A program made the translations under genes and the position numbers. 64,000 bases of DNA from Hansschlegelia beijingensis (GTDB lineage: Bacteria; Pseudomonadota; Alphaproteobacteria; Rhizobiales; Methylopilaceae): the NCBI RefSeq assembly GCF_014196425.1, contig NZ_JACIDR010000002.1, positions 248,001-312,000 of the forward strand. The letters are read 5' to 3'. The notes under the pieces are model-generated. The model was not told the DNA's origin and did not search any database. It was given only the letters and a program-made list of their open reading frames with translations. Every line of letters starts with the position of its first letter. Position 1 is the stretch's first letter. Below are positions 16,026 to 24,332 of the stretch, in pieces.

Positions 16026-17306
16026 ATGACCGCCCTTGACGCCGCCGGCAGCCGCCCGCGGAAAGCGCAGTTCGATCGCTGGACGGCGGTGACCGCCGTC
16101 GCGGTCGCCCTTGCGGTCGCGCTGGTGGCGGCGGCCTGCTATCGCGCCTTCGGGGAGCACGGGGGCGTCAACAGCTACGCCCTGCTCGCGGATGCGTTCC
16201 TGCACGGCCGCTTCGACAGCCCGACCTGCTTCGACAGCGACTGCGCGCGCTTCCAGGACCGGATCTACGTGATCTTCCCGCCTGTTCCGGCGGTGATCGC
16301 GACGCCGCTGGTGGCGCTGTTCGGCGTCGACACGCGCGGCTTCATTCCGCTTTCCATGGCGCTCACGGCGGTCAGCGGCTGGGCCTGGTGGGCCATCGCC
16401 GGACGCCTCGGCCTCAGTCGCCCCGCGCGCTTCTGGGCCGCCCTCGCCTTCATCTTCGGGGCGCCGGCCGCCTATGTGACGCTGCGTGGCGACGGCGTGT
16501 GGTTCTTCGCGCAGGTCGTGGCCCTGACGCTGGTCAGCCTGGCGATCCTCGCGACGCTCGACCGCCGCCTGGTGCTCGCCGGCGCCCTGATCGGCCTCGC
16601 CTTCCTGTCGCGCCAGATGGCGCTGTTCGTCGCGCCCTTCCTGTTCGCCCTGTCCCGACCCAAGGACGCGCGTCTGATCGCGTTTGACCGCGCCACGATC
16701 ATGGACGCGCTCCGGCTTGGCGCGCCGATCCTGGCCGCAATCGGCGTCTACTGCCTCTACAACTGGGCCCGCTTCGGCGCGCCGCTCGACACCGGCTACG
16801 CCCACATCGCGGCCTATCCGGCGGAAGACGACCGCAACTTCATCACCTGGCGAATCCTCGATCTCGGCCTGTTCTCGAAGGACTACGTCGTCTTCAACCT
16901 GGCGCACCTGTTCCTGCAGGGCTTCCATGTCGAGTTCGGCGGCAAGCACATGACGGAGCTCGTCCGGATGGACCCGATGGGCTCCTCCCTGGTCGCCGCG
17001 AGCCCCTTCCTGCTCTATGCCTTCTATGCCCGCGCGGACGCGAAGCTGCTGATCGGCGTCCTGGTGATCTCGATCGTCGCCGGGATCACGCTGTTCTACC
17101 ATTCGAACGGGTTCTCGCAGCACAACGTGCAGCGCTACGCGCTCGACTGGCTGCCGGTCCTTTACGTCCTGCTGCTGCCGGCGCTGGCGGGCGATGCGGA
17201 GAAGGCCGCCGAACGCCTCAAGATGTTCCGGCTGCTCGCGACCTACGCGATCGCGCTCAACGTGGCGGCGTTCGCGCTGGTGGCGGCGACCAAGGGCGCC
17301 ACCTGA
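16026..17306 (+). CDS. polytopic membrane protein, possible GT-C type glycosyltransferase
   Basis: 426 residues with about ten hydrophobic segments (for example AVTAVAVALAVALVAAACY near the start and LVISIVAGITLFYH late). ATG 16026 is preceded by GGAG. The layout, a first membrane helix followed by a loop with acidic residues and paired cysteines (SPTCFDSDCARFQD), then many helices, resembles PMT/ArnT-like lipid-linked sugar transferases, but I could not find a decisive motif. It lies tail to tail with an O-acyltransferase and near GtrA and a UbiA-type prenyltransferase, consistent with a role in surface polysaccharide or lipid modification. The function is inferred from topology and context only. 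Confidence 0.55.
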   Translation: MTALDAAGSRPRKAQFDRWTAVTAVAVALAVALVAAACYRAFGEHGGVNSYALLADAFLHGRFDSPTCFDSDCARFQDRIYVIFPPVPAVIATPLVALFGVDTRGFIPLSMALTAVSGWAWWAIAGRLGLSRPARFWAALAFIFGAPAAYVTLRGDGVWFFAQVVALTLVSLAILATLDRRLVLAGALIGLAFLSRQMALFVAPFLFALSRPKDARLIAFDRATIMDALRLGAPILAAIGVYCLYNWARFGAPLDTGYAHIAAYPAEDDRNFITWRILDLGLFSKDYVVFNLAHLFLQGFHVEFGGKHMTELVRMDPMGSSLVAASPFLLYAFYARADAKLLIGVLVISIVAGITLFYHSNGFSQHNVQRYALDWLPVLYVLLLPALAGDAEKAAERLKMFRLLATYAIALNVAAFALVAATKGAT

Positions 17307-17315
17307 GCGGAGCCC

Positions 17316-19319
17316 TCAGGGCCGGTCCGTCAGGGCGACCGCTCCGGCCGTCGCCGCGCGGCGGAACGCGCTCTCGAACAGCGGCGTGAGCCGCAGCGCC
17401 GCGGCGCGCGCGATGTGGTCGGTGTCCCGGTAGATCGGGGCGCCGTTCCTGACGACCGGGCATTTCTTGTCGTCGCAGAGCGCAGGGATCGGATCGACGA
17501 TGTCGGCGCCGTGCTTGGCCGCAGCCGCGGCGATGATCTCGCGCGCGCGGGCTTCGCGCTCCTCGACCGCTTCGCGAGGCGGCGCGATGTCCGCCTTGCG
17601 CCCGGAGAGCATCAGGCGGGCGAGCTCGTAGGGCACGTTGTAGCCGGGCTCAGGCACCGACATCACGATGACGGGACGGACGCCGAGCTCGACCAGCCGG
17701 CCGAGCGTCCTGTCGAGCGCTGCGGCGAACTTGGCGTCCTCCCCGGGCACCGGGGGCGCGATGTCCTTGGGGTCGAAGAACAGGCCTTCGTCGCCATAGC
17801 CGTTGCCGAGCGCCGCGCGCGGCCAGCGCGCCACCAGGAAGGCCACGGGAATCTTCTGCGTGGCGATCAGGTCGAGGGTCGCCTCGTTCACCTCCTGGCA
17901 GCGCCGCCGCGTCTCCTCGCGCGCGGTGATCGTCTCGAAATCGAGCAGCGGCGGACAGGCGCCGGCCCCCACGATCACGCCCCGCGGCCCGAGCCGGTCC
18001 CCCGCCGCGAAGATCGGCGGCGACATGGAGGCGGCGTGGCTGTCTCCCCAGACGATGAAGTCCGGACGCCCCGCGGGCGCGCGCCCACGCGAGCAGACCC
18101 GACCGGCGCGGATGTCGTCGAGGCTGGGGCCGGTGCGGCCCTTGGTGTCGATGAAGCACGCCGGGCTCTCCGGCCAGTCGTCGCCCATGCGGGCGTAGAT
18201 CGCGCGCACGTCCTCCGGCAGCCGCTGGGGCAACCCGCCGGTGGCGCTGAAGCTCGCGCCGGCGGCGCAGCACAGGGCCGTCGCCGCGGCGGCGCGGCTG
18301 AAGACCCGCAGCGGCCGGCCGGGAGCGTGCTGACGGAACGGCTGCTCCACAAAGCGCCAGGACAGCCACGCGAGCACCAGCGAGACGCCGATCACGGCGA
18401 GGCCGCCCATGAGGCCAAGGCGGGCGTCGTGCCGGTACTCGAGCAGCACGATGAGCGGCCAGTGCACGAGGTAGAGCGAGTACGAGATCTTGCCCACGAA
18501 CACGGCCGGGCGCACGGCGAGGGCGCTGGCGACCACCGTGCCGGCGCGCGCGCCGTTGAGGACGAGCGCCGTTCCGACCGTCGGCAGCAGGGCGGGCCAG
18601 CCGGGGAAATCGCTCTCGGCGTTGAAGATGAAGAAGGACGTCGCGATCATCGCCACGCCGAGGCCGGCGAAGACGTCGCCTTCGAGCCGCCTGACCGGCC
18701 GCAGCGCGATCAGGCCGCCGAGCATGAGCTCCCACAGCCTGAACGGCGCGAGGTAGAAGGCGGTCAGCGGCTGATCCGGCGCCGTCCATGCGGCGGCTGC
18801 GAGCGACAGGCCGAAGAGCAGCGCCAGGGTCCACAGCAGCAGCCGCCGCCCGAGCTTCCAGAGCGCGGCGAGCAGCAGCGGATAGACGAGGTAGAACTGC
18901 TCCTCGATGGCGAGCGACCAGGTGTGCAGAAGCGGTTTGGTCTGCGCGGCCGCGTCGAAATAGCCGGCCTCGTCCCAGAACAGCACGTTCGAGACCATCA
19001 GGGCGGCCGCGACCGCGCTCTTGCCCATCGCCTTCAGGTCGAGCGGCAGCAGGATCATGGCCGAGGCCGCCGCCGTCACGAGGATCGTGACGGCGAGCGC
19101 GGGGAACAGTCGCCTGACCCGGCGCTCGTAGAAGCGGACAAGGCTGAAGCGGCCGGCGTCGAGCTCCGCCGCAAGCATCGAGGTGATGACGTAGCCGGAG
19201 ATCACGAAGAAGACGTCCACGCCCGCAAAGCCGCCCGGGAGCAGCCCGGTCGCGTGGAACAGCAGCACGGCCAGAACAGCGACCGCGCGCAGTCCGTCGA
19301 TCTCAGGTCTGTAGGTCAA
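17316..19319 (-). CDS. membrane O-acyltransferase (OafA/YrhL type) with C-terminal SGNH domain
   Basis: About 667 residues. The N-terminal half is an acyltransferase-3 domain with roughly ten membrane segments (start TYRPEIDGLRAVAVL, FHATGLLPGGFAGVDVFFVI, conserved SGYVIT). The C-terminal half is a periplasmic SGNH hydrolase-like domain: GDSHAA supplies the serine block and DTDHIA the Asp-His pair. Proteins of this design O-acetylate LPS O-antigen, capsule or other glycans. The start is taken as TTG 19319 because the product then begins with the family-typical (M)TYRPEIDGLRA; a TTG at 19421 would add a Pro/Arg/Ser-rich extension that looks non-coding. It ends 9 bp from the convergent membrane-protein gene. 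Confidence 0.85.
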   Translation of the reverse strand: MTYRPEIDGLRAVAVLAVLLFHATGLLPGGFAGVDVFFVISGYVITSMLAAELDAGRFSLVRFYERRVRRLFPALAVTILVTAAASAMILLPLDLKAMGKSAVAAALMVSNVLFWDEAGYFDAAAQTKPLLHTWSLAIEEQFYLVYPLLLAALWKLGRRLLLWTLALLFGLSLAAAAWTAPDQPLTAFYLAPFRLWELMLGGLIALRPVRRLEGDVFAGLGVAMIATSFFIFNAESDFPGWPALLPTVGTALVLNGARAGTVVASALAVRPAVFVGKISYSLYLVHWPLIVLLEYRHDARLGLMGGLAVIGVSLVLAWLSWRFVEQPFRQHAPGRPLRVFSRAAAATALCCAAGASFSATGGLPQRLPEDVRAIYARMGDDWPESPACFIDTKGRTGPSLDDIRAGRVCSRGRAPAGRPDFIVWGDSHAASMSPPIFAAGDRLGPRGVIVGAGACPPLLDFETITAREETRRRCQEVNEATLDLIATQKIPVAFLVARWPRAALGNGYGDEGLFFDPKDIAPPVPGEDAKFAAALDRTLGRLVELGVRPVIVMSVPEPGYNVPYELARLMLSGRKADIAPPREAVEEREARAREIIAAAAAKHGADIVDPIPALCDDKKCPVVRNGAPIYRDTDHIARAAALRLTPLFESAFRRAATAGAVALTDRP

Positions 19320-19448
19320 ACGGAACGTCCCGGGAGGCTTACGCTGCGCCGACGGAGAGCGGCGCCGAGAGGGCGGCGGGGAGCCGCCGGTCCGATGTGA
19401 GCCGCGGCTCAGGGATCGCAAGATGCCGCGACGTCGGGCCGCGCCGTG

Positions 19449-19901
19449 TCAGTTCTGCCGAAACGTCAGCAGCCGGTGGCCGACATAGCTCGTCGCGGCG
19501 CCGATTCCGATGGCCGCCGCGTGCGAGATCGGCTCGACCCAGAGGGTCCAGCCGATCGCCGGCGCGAGCCAGCGCACGGACCCGACCGCGAGCGCCCAGA
19601 CCTCGACGGCGCCGACGAGATTGACGAGGACGAACTTCCAGAGCTGCGAGCGGGCGTCGCCCTGCTGCGCCTCGAACACGAAGAAGCGGTACAGGAAGAA
19701 GCCCACCGCCATGCCGATCGCATAGGCCACGATCACGGCGGCGCCGAACGGCATCACCTCGTTGAGCGGGAAGCGCGCGGCCCAGTTCACCAGCGCCGCG
19801 AAGCCGCCGGCAAGCAGGAACCGTCCGATGCGGCGGAGCTCTTGGGGAGAGATGCGTGACCGCATCGCGGGCGGCATCAGCGCCTGCGCGAGCTCGTACA
19901 T
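19449..19901 (-). CDS. GtrA-family membrane protein
   Basis: 150 residues with four predicted membrane helices and the GtrA hallmarks FLLAGGFAALVNW near the N-terminus, AYAIGMAVGFFLYRFFVF in the middle and SYVGHRLLTF at the end. GtrA-like proteins are thought to help move polyprenyl-linked sugars across the inner membrane. ATG 19901 lies 8 bp after the stop of the upstream prenyltransferase gene, with GGTGAGG as ribosome-binding site, so the two are co-transcribed. A longer in-frame extension overlapping the prenyltransferase gene was rejected. The pairing with a UbiA/DPPR-type prenyltransferase recalls decaprenyl-phosphoribose/arabinose pathways. Confidence 0.8.
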   Translation of the reverse strand: MYELAQALMPPAMRSRISPQELRRIGRFLLAGGFAALVNWAARFPLNEVMPFGAAVIVAYAIGMAVGFFLYRFFVFEAQQGDARSQLWKFVLVNLVGAVEVWALAVGSVRWLAPAIGWTLWVEPISHAAAIGIGAATSYVGHRLLTFRQN

Positions 19902-19909
19902 CGAACGCC

Positions 19910-21397
19910 TCACCAGAACACGAGAGACCGCGGGAGCACCGCCGCCAGGAAGGCCAGCGCCATCACCGCGCCGAGCGCGAGGCTCGGTCTGTCGCGCACC
20001 GCGAAGGCCACCGGGTCGTCGTTCAGCTGGTCCCGGCCGGACAGCACCCAGACCCGCCCGAGCCAGAGGAACAGCACGCAGGGGAACGCCCAGAGCGCGG
20101 CGGGCGTCGTGTAGAAGCCCGCCCGGAAGGCCTCCTCGATCAGATAGAGCACCATGACCAGCACGGCCGACATGCCGGTCGACACCCCCATGCCGATCAG
20201 GAACGGCGCGTCCGCAGCGAGGTAGCCGCGCCCGCTCGCCTTCTCGGCCCCCGAAAGCGCCACCCGCACCATCTCGGTGTGGCGCTTGGCGAAGGACAGG
20301 GACGAGAAGATGAACATGGAGAACACCAGCAGCCATGGCGATCCCGGAACGGCGGCGAGCGCGATGCCGATCACCAGGCGGAGCGTGAAAAGCGCCGCGA
20401 GCGTGAACACGTCAAGCACCGCGATCCGCTTGAGGCGGAAGGAATACGCCAGAGTGACGACGAGATAGGCCAGGAATGAGGCCAGCACCGCGCCGCCGAG
20501 CATCGCGGCCCCCACGAGGGCGATCAGGATCCCGATCGGCGCCGCCGCCAGCCCGGCCCAGATCGGAAGGCGGCCGCTGGCGAACGCCCTGTCCTTCTTC
20601 GACCAGTGCCGACGATCGTCGTCGATGTCCCACAGATCGTTGAGGACATAGGTCGACGAAGCGAGCAGCCCGAGCAGCACGAAGCCGATCAGCACCGTGG
20701 CCCACGCATGCGGATCGAACGCTCTGCCGCCGAGCACCAGCGGAACCGCCACCAAGGCGTTCTTGGCCCACTGATGGACGCGCGCGGCTTTGGCGATCGT
20801 GCGCAGGCCGACCGGCCGGCGCGGGATGACCGAGAGCGGCTTCTCAAGCGTTTCGACCGCGCGCAGCGTCGCGCCGGCCGGCTCGACCGCCACGACCTCC
20901 CGGGCCGCGCGCCAGACCGGCAGATCCTCGGCGCGGCCGCCCGCATAGGCGAACCCGCCGGGGAAACGCTTCTGAAGCACCGGGGCCCGCGCCTCCCCGC
21001 CGTCGCCCGCGACCACGCCGTCCACGAAGCCGAGCCGGTCCGCGAGCTGAGCGGCGACCCGGGGATCCGCCTCGGTGACCAGATGGACCTCGCGGCCACG
21101 CGCATGCTCGGTTTCCGCCAGCTCGACCAGCGCGTCGTTCACCGGAAGCGCGCCGGCGTCGATGGCGTTGCGGTCCGCCAGCCGTCGCCGAAGCGCCGTA
21201 GGACCGCGCAGCAGCCAGAGCAGCAGCAAGAATATCCGCCACGGGTTCTCGCGCAGAAAGGCGAGCGCGGCTTCCGCCGCGAGATCGCCGCGCAGGAGGC
21301 CTCCCTCGACGCTGACGACCAACGCCGGCGCCGCGGACGTCAGGCGCGGATCCGCGTCGGCCGAAGCCCTGGGCGGCGTGCGTGGCTCCAGGGCCAT
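19910..21397 (-). CDS. HAD-like / UbiA-family prenyltransferase fusion protein
   Basis: 495 residues. Residues 1 to about 190 are a soluble HAD-like domain (LVVSVEGGLLRGD, where the usual first Asp of the HAD motif DxD appears replaced, so catalysis is doubtful). From about 200 onward it is a UbiA-type prenyltransferase with about nine helices and the first aspartate-rich motif in LNDLWDIDDDRRH with SKKDRAFASGRL. Relatives of the second half include decaprenyl-phosphate phosphoribosyltransferase, which attaches phosphoribose to polyprenyl phosphate. Followed by gtrA, this suggests synthesis and flipping of a lipid-linked pentose. The substrate is inferred. Confidence 0.8.
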   Translation of the reverse strand: MALEPRTPPRASADADPRLTSAAPALVVSVEGGLLRGDLAAEAALAFLRENPWRIFLLLLWLLRGPTALRRRLADRNAIDAGALPVNDALVELAETEHARGREVHLVTEADPRVAAQLADRLGFVDGVVAGDGGEARAPVLQKRFPGGFAYAGGRAEDLPVWRAAREVVAVEPAGATLRAVETLEKPLSVIPRRPVGLRTIAKAARVHQWAKNALVAVPLVLGGRAFDPHAWATVLIGFVLLGLLASSTYVLNDLWDIDDDRRHWSKKDRAFASGRLPIWAGLAAAPIGILIALVGAAMLGGAVLASFLAYLVVTLAYSFRLKRIAVLDVFTLAALFTLRLVIGIALAAVPGSPWLLVFSMFIFSSLSFAKRHTEMVRVALSGAEKASGRGYLAADAPFLIGMGVSTGMSAVLVMVLYLIEEAFRAGFYTTPAALWAFPCVLFLWLGRVWVLSGRDQLNDDPVAFAVRDRPSLALGAVMALAFLAAVLPRSLVFW

Positions 21398-21428
21398 CGG
21401 CAGCTCTCCCGCTAAAGAGATCTTGCGT

Positions 21429-21449
21429 CGCCGCTGAATTTTTGCGGCG
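21429..21449. other. short inverted repeat in the divergent prenyltransferase/mprF intergenic region
   Basis: CGCCGC (21429-21434) and GCGGCG (21444-21449) enclose a nine-base AT-rich loop, 32 bp upstream of the prenyltransferase start. The rest of this 181-bp region presumably holds promoters for both genes; I could not assign -35/-10 elements. Confidence 0.25.
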
Positions 21450-21578
21450 TTTCGCCTCCTGCTAGGGCAATAGCGTTAAGAACCGCCCTATGTCCGCCGC
21501 TATGACGCGTTTGTCTGCGTCCGCCGCTGGTCCCGGGTTGCGTGTCCGGAGGCTGGATGACATCTCCTCACGGCAGAC

Positions 21579-24332
21579 ATGCCCCGATCGACCGACACGG
21601 CCGCCGATACCGAGCCGCGGCTTGAACCGCGCGTGACCGACCTGCCGGACGGCCGGACGGATAGCGAACCCGTGCCCCCGGCCGCGCCTGAAATCGACCC
21701 GATCCCGACGGCGCAGTTCCCCAAGCTGCGGGCCCTGGCGGCGCGCGCGCCATGGCGGACCATCGGGGCCTGCGGGTCCTTGCTGCTGTTCGGGATGGTG
21801 CTGTTCGTCCTGCACCGGCTGGTGCAGGAAGTGAACATCGCCGACGTGAAGGCCGCCGCGGCCGCAACGCCGTGGCGGGTGCTGGGAATCTCGCTCGCCG
21901 CCACCGCCGCGAGTTACGTGGCCCTCACGGGCTACGACTGGTTCGGCATCCTGCACATCAAGCGTCGGGACGTCGGGTACCCGGTCGCGGCGCTCGCCTC
22001 GTTCACCGGCTACGCGCTCTCCTACACGATCGGATTCCAGATCGTGGTCGCCGGGGCGGTGCGCTACCGGATCTACGCCGGCGCCGGACTGGGGGCGGCC
22101 GAAGTCGCCGCCATCACGGCGATTTCGGCGCTGACGCTCTGGATCGGCATCTTCTTCACGCTCGCGCTCGGCCTCGTCACCGAGGCCGCGGACGTCTCCC
22201 GGCTCGACGGTCTTTCGGTGACGGTGAACACCTCGCTGGGCGTCGCCATCCTGGTCGCGCTCGGGGCCTATCTGATCTGGATCGGCCGGCGCGAGCGGGC
22301 CGTGACGATCGACGGCTACCGGCTCGCTCTGCCGAACGTGAAGTCCACGGGCGCGCAGATCCTCATCGGCGTGGTCGACCTCATGGGCGCGGCCTTCGCG
22401 CTCTGGATCCTGCTTCCGCCCGACGCGGCCATCGCCTTCCCGACCTTCGCGGCGCTGTTCGTGGTCGCGATGACGCTCGGCATGCTGAGCCACGCGCCCG
22501 GCGGCGCCGGCGTGATCGAGGCGACCGTCCTGCTCGCCCTGCCCAACCTTTCGACCGACGCGGTGCTGGCGAGCCTGCTGCTGTGGCGGGTCGTCTACTA
22601 CCTGATCCCGTTCACGCTCGCGCTCGCGCTGCTGGGCGGCTCGGAACTCGCGCGCCGCCGTGGCCGCATGCATCGCGCCGGCGTCATGCTGGCCGCCGTC
22701 ATGCGCCCGGTCGCGCCGATCGTTCTCGGCGCCGCGGTCTTCCTCGGCGGCATCGTCCTGCTCGTCTCGGGCGCGCTGCCGGCCGAGACGGACCGGCTGC
22801 ATGTTCTGCGGCGGGTCGTGCCGCTGCCCTTTGTGGAGGCGTCCCACCTGCTGGCGAGCGTCGTCGGCGTGGTCCTGCTGGTGGTCGCCCGCGGGCTGCT
22901 GCGGCGGCTCGACAGCGCCTACCGGGTCGCCCAGGTCCTGCTGACGGCGGGACTGATCTTCTCGCTGACCAAGGGGTTCGACGTCGAGGAAGCGATCGTG
23001 CTCGGCGTCGTCCTGTCGCTTCTGACGGTGAACCGCCGCGCCTTCTACCGGCGCGCCTCGCTGTGGGACCAGGACCTCGCCCCGGCCTGGCTCGCAGCCG
23101 TCGCGATCGTGCTGGCGGGCTCCATCTGGCTGGGCTTCTTCGCCTATCAGGACGTCGACTACACCAACCAGATGTGGTGGGAGTTCGCCTATCGGGGCGA
23201 CGCCCCGCGCTTCCTGCGAGCGAGCCTCGCGGCCTGCGTCGCGGCGCTCGCGATCGGCCTGCACGCGCTGCTGCATCGGCATGGCCGACCGCGCGACACG
23301 GCGCCGGAACCCGAGGAGCGGATCGCCGCGATCGTGGCGACCTCGCCGCGCGCGGACTCGAACCTCGCCTTCCTGGGCGACAAGCGGTTCCTGTTCTCCG
23401 AAGCCGGCGACGCCTTCATCATGTACCAGGTCCAGGGTCGCAGCTGGGTCGCGATGGGCGATCCGGTCGGCCCGGCCGAGCGCACGTCGGAGCTGCTCTG
23501 GTCGTTCCGCGAGCTCGCCGACCAGCATGGCGGCTGGCCGGTGTTCTACCAGGCGAGCGTCGCGCGGCTGCCGACCTATCTGGACCTCGGCCTGTCGCTG
23601 CTGAAGCTCGGCGAGGAGGCCCGGGTCGACCTCTCGAAGTTCACCCTGGAGGGCAAGGCCGGCTACGAGTGGCGCTATGTCGACCGCAAGGCCAGCAAGG
23701 AGGGGCTCGAGGTCGCGGTGGTCCCGGCGCGCGACGCCGTCGCGCTCTACCCGGAGCTGAAACGCGTCTCCGACGCCTGGATGTCCTCCAAGAAGAACAG
23801 CGAGAAGGGCTTCTCCCTCGGCTTCTGGTCGGAGGACTATCTGCGCCACTTCGACATCGCCGTCGTGCGCCACAACGGCCGGATCGTGGGCTTCGCCAAC
23901 ATGTGGTATGGCGCGAACCGCGAGGAGGCGACCGTCGACCTGATGCGCTACGCGCCCGACGCGCCCAAGGGGGTCATGGACGCGCTGTTCGTCCGCCTGA
24001 TGATCCGGGCGAAGGCGGACGGCTATCGCTGGTTCAATCTCGGCATGGCCCCGCTGTCCGGCCTCGCCGACCACCCGCTCGGGCCGACCTGGAACAGGGT
24101 CGGAGCCTTCCTGTTCCGCTACGGCGACAACTTCTACAATTTCGAGGGTTTGCGGACCTACAAGTCGAAGTTCGACCCGGTCTGGGAGCCGCGCTACCTC
24201 GCGTGCCCGGGCGGCTGGGTGCTGCCCCAGATCCTGCTCGACATCACGGCGCTGATCGGCGGCTCGCCGAAGCGCGCCGCGCCCTCCGCGGCTTCCGCCG
24301 AGCCCACGCTGACCGAGGATTCCGCCGCGTGA
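21579..24332 (+). CDS. mprF: bifunctional lysylphosphatidylglycerol flippase/synthetase
   Basis: 917 residues. The N-terminal ~560 residues are a polytopic flippase domain with about fourteen membrane helices; the loop GMLSHAPGGAGVIEA in the first half is a family hallmark. The C-terminal ~330 residues are the cytoplasmic aminoacyltransferase (DUF2156) domain, with GDPVGP, EGKAGYEWRY and the characteristic ending block GDNFYNFEGLRTYKSKFDP. It transfers lysine from Lys-tRNA to phosphatidylglycerol and flips the product outward, lowering the negative surface charge; in rhizobia this is the acid-induced LpiA. The stop overlaps the GTG of acvB, forming the lpiA-acvB operon. The ribosome-binding site of the chosen ATG is weak. 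Confidence 0.9.
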   Translation: MPRSTDTAADTEPRLEPRVTDLPDGRTDSEPVPPAAPEIDPIPTAQFPKLRALAARAPWRTIGACGSLLLFGMVLFVLHRLVQEVNIADVKAAAAATPWRVLGISLAATAASYVALTGYDWFGILHIKRRDVGYPVAALASFTGYALSYTIGFQIVVAGAVRYRIYAGAGLGAAEVAAITAISALTLWIGIFFTLALGLVTEAADVSRLDGLSVTVNTSLGVAILVALGAYLIWIGRRERAVTIDGYRLALPNVKSTGAQILIGVVDLMGAAFALWILLPPDAAIAFPTFAALFVVAMTLGMLSHAPGGAGVIEATVLLALPNLSTDAVLASLLLWRVVYYLIPFTLALALLGGSELARRRGRMHRAGVMLAAVMRPVAPIVLGAAVFLGGIVLLVSGALPAETDRLHVLRRVVPLPFVEASHLLASVVGVVLLVVARGLLRRLDSAYRVAQVLLTAGLIFSLTKGFDVEEAIVLGVVLSLLTVNRRAFYRRASLWDQDLAPAWLAAVAIVLAGSIWLGFFAYQDVDYTNQMWWEFAYRGDAPRFLRASLAACVAALAIGLHALLHRHGRPRDTAPEPEERIAAIVATSPRADSNLAFLGDKRFLFSEAGDAFIMYQVQGRSWVAMGDPVGPAERTSELLWSFRELADQHGGWPVFYQASVARLPTYLDLGLSLLKLGEEARVDLSKFTLEGKAGYEWRYVDRKASKEGLEVAVVPARDAVALYPELKRVSDAWMSSKKNSEKGFSLGFWSEDYLRHFDIAVVRHNGRIVGFANMWYGANREEATVDLMRYAPDAPKGVMDALFVRLMIRAKADGYRWFNLGMAPLSGLADHPLGPTWNRVGAFLFRYGDNFYNFEGLRTYKSKFDPVWEPRYLACPGGWVLPQILLDITALIGGSPKRAAPSAASAEPTLTEDSAA

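Noticed and set aside
21462-24074. 870-codon minus-strand open frame opposite mprF
   Set aside because: Low-complexity Arg/Gln/Asp/Gly-rich shadow; mprF on the plus strand has clear family motifs over its full length.
21752-24328. Apparent 1318-codon protein that would join the acvB frame to upstream sequence
   Set aside because: The upstream part is an alternate frame of mprF; only the section from GTG 24329 is acvB, with a signal peptide at that point.
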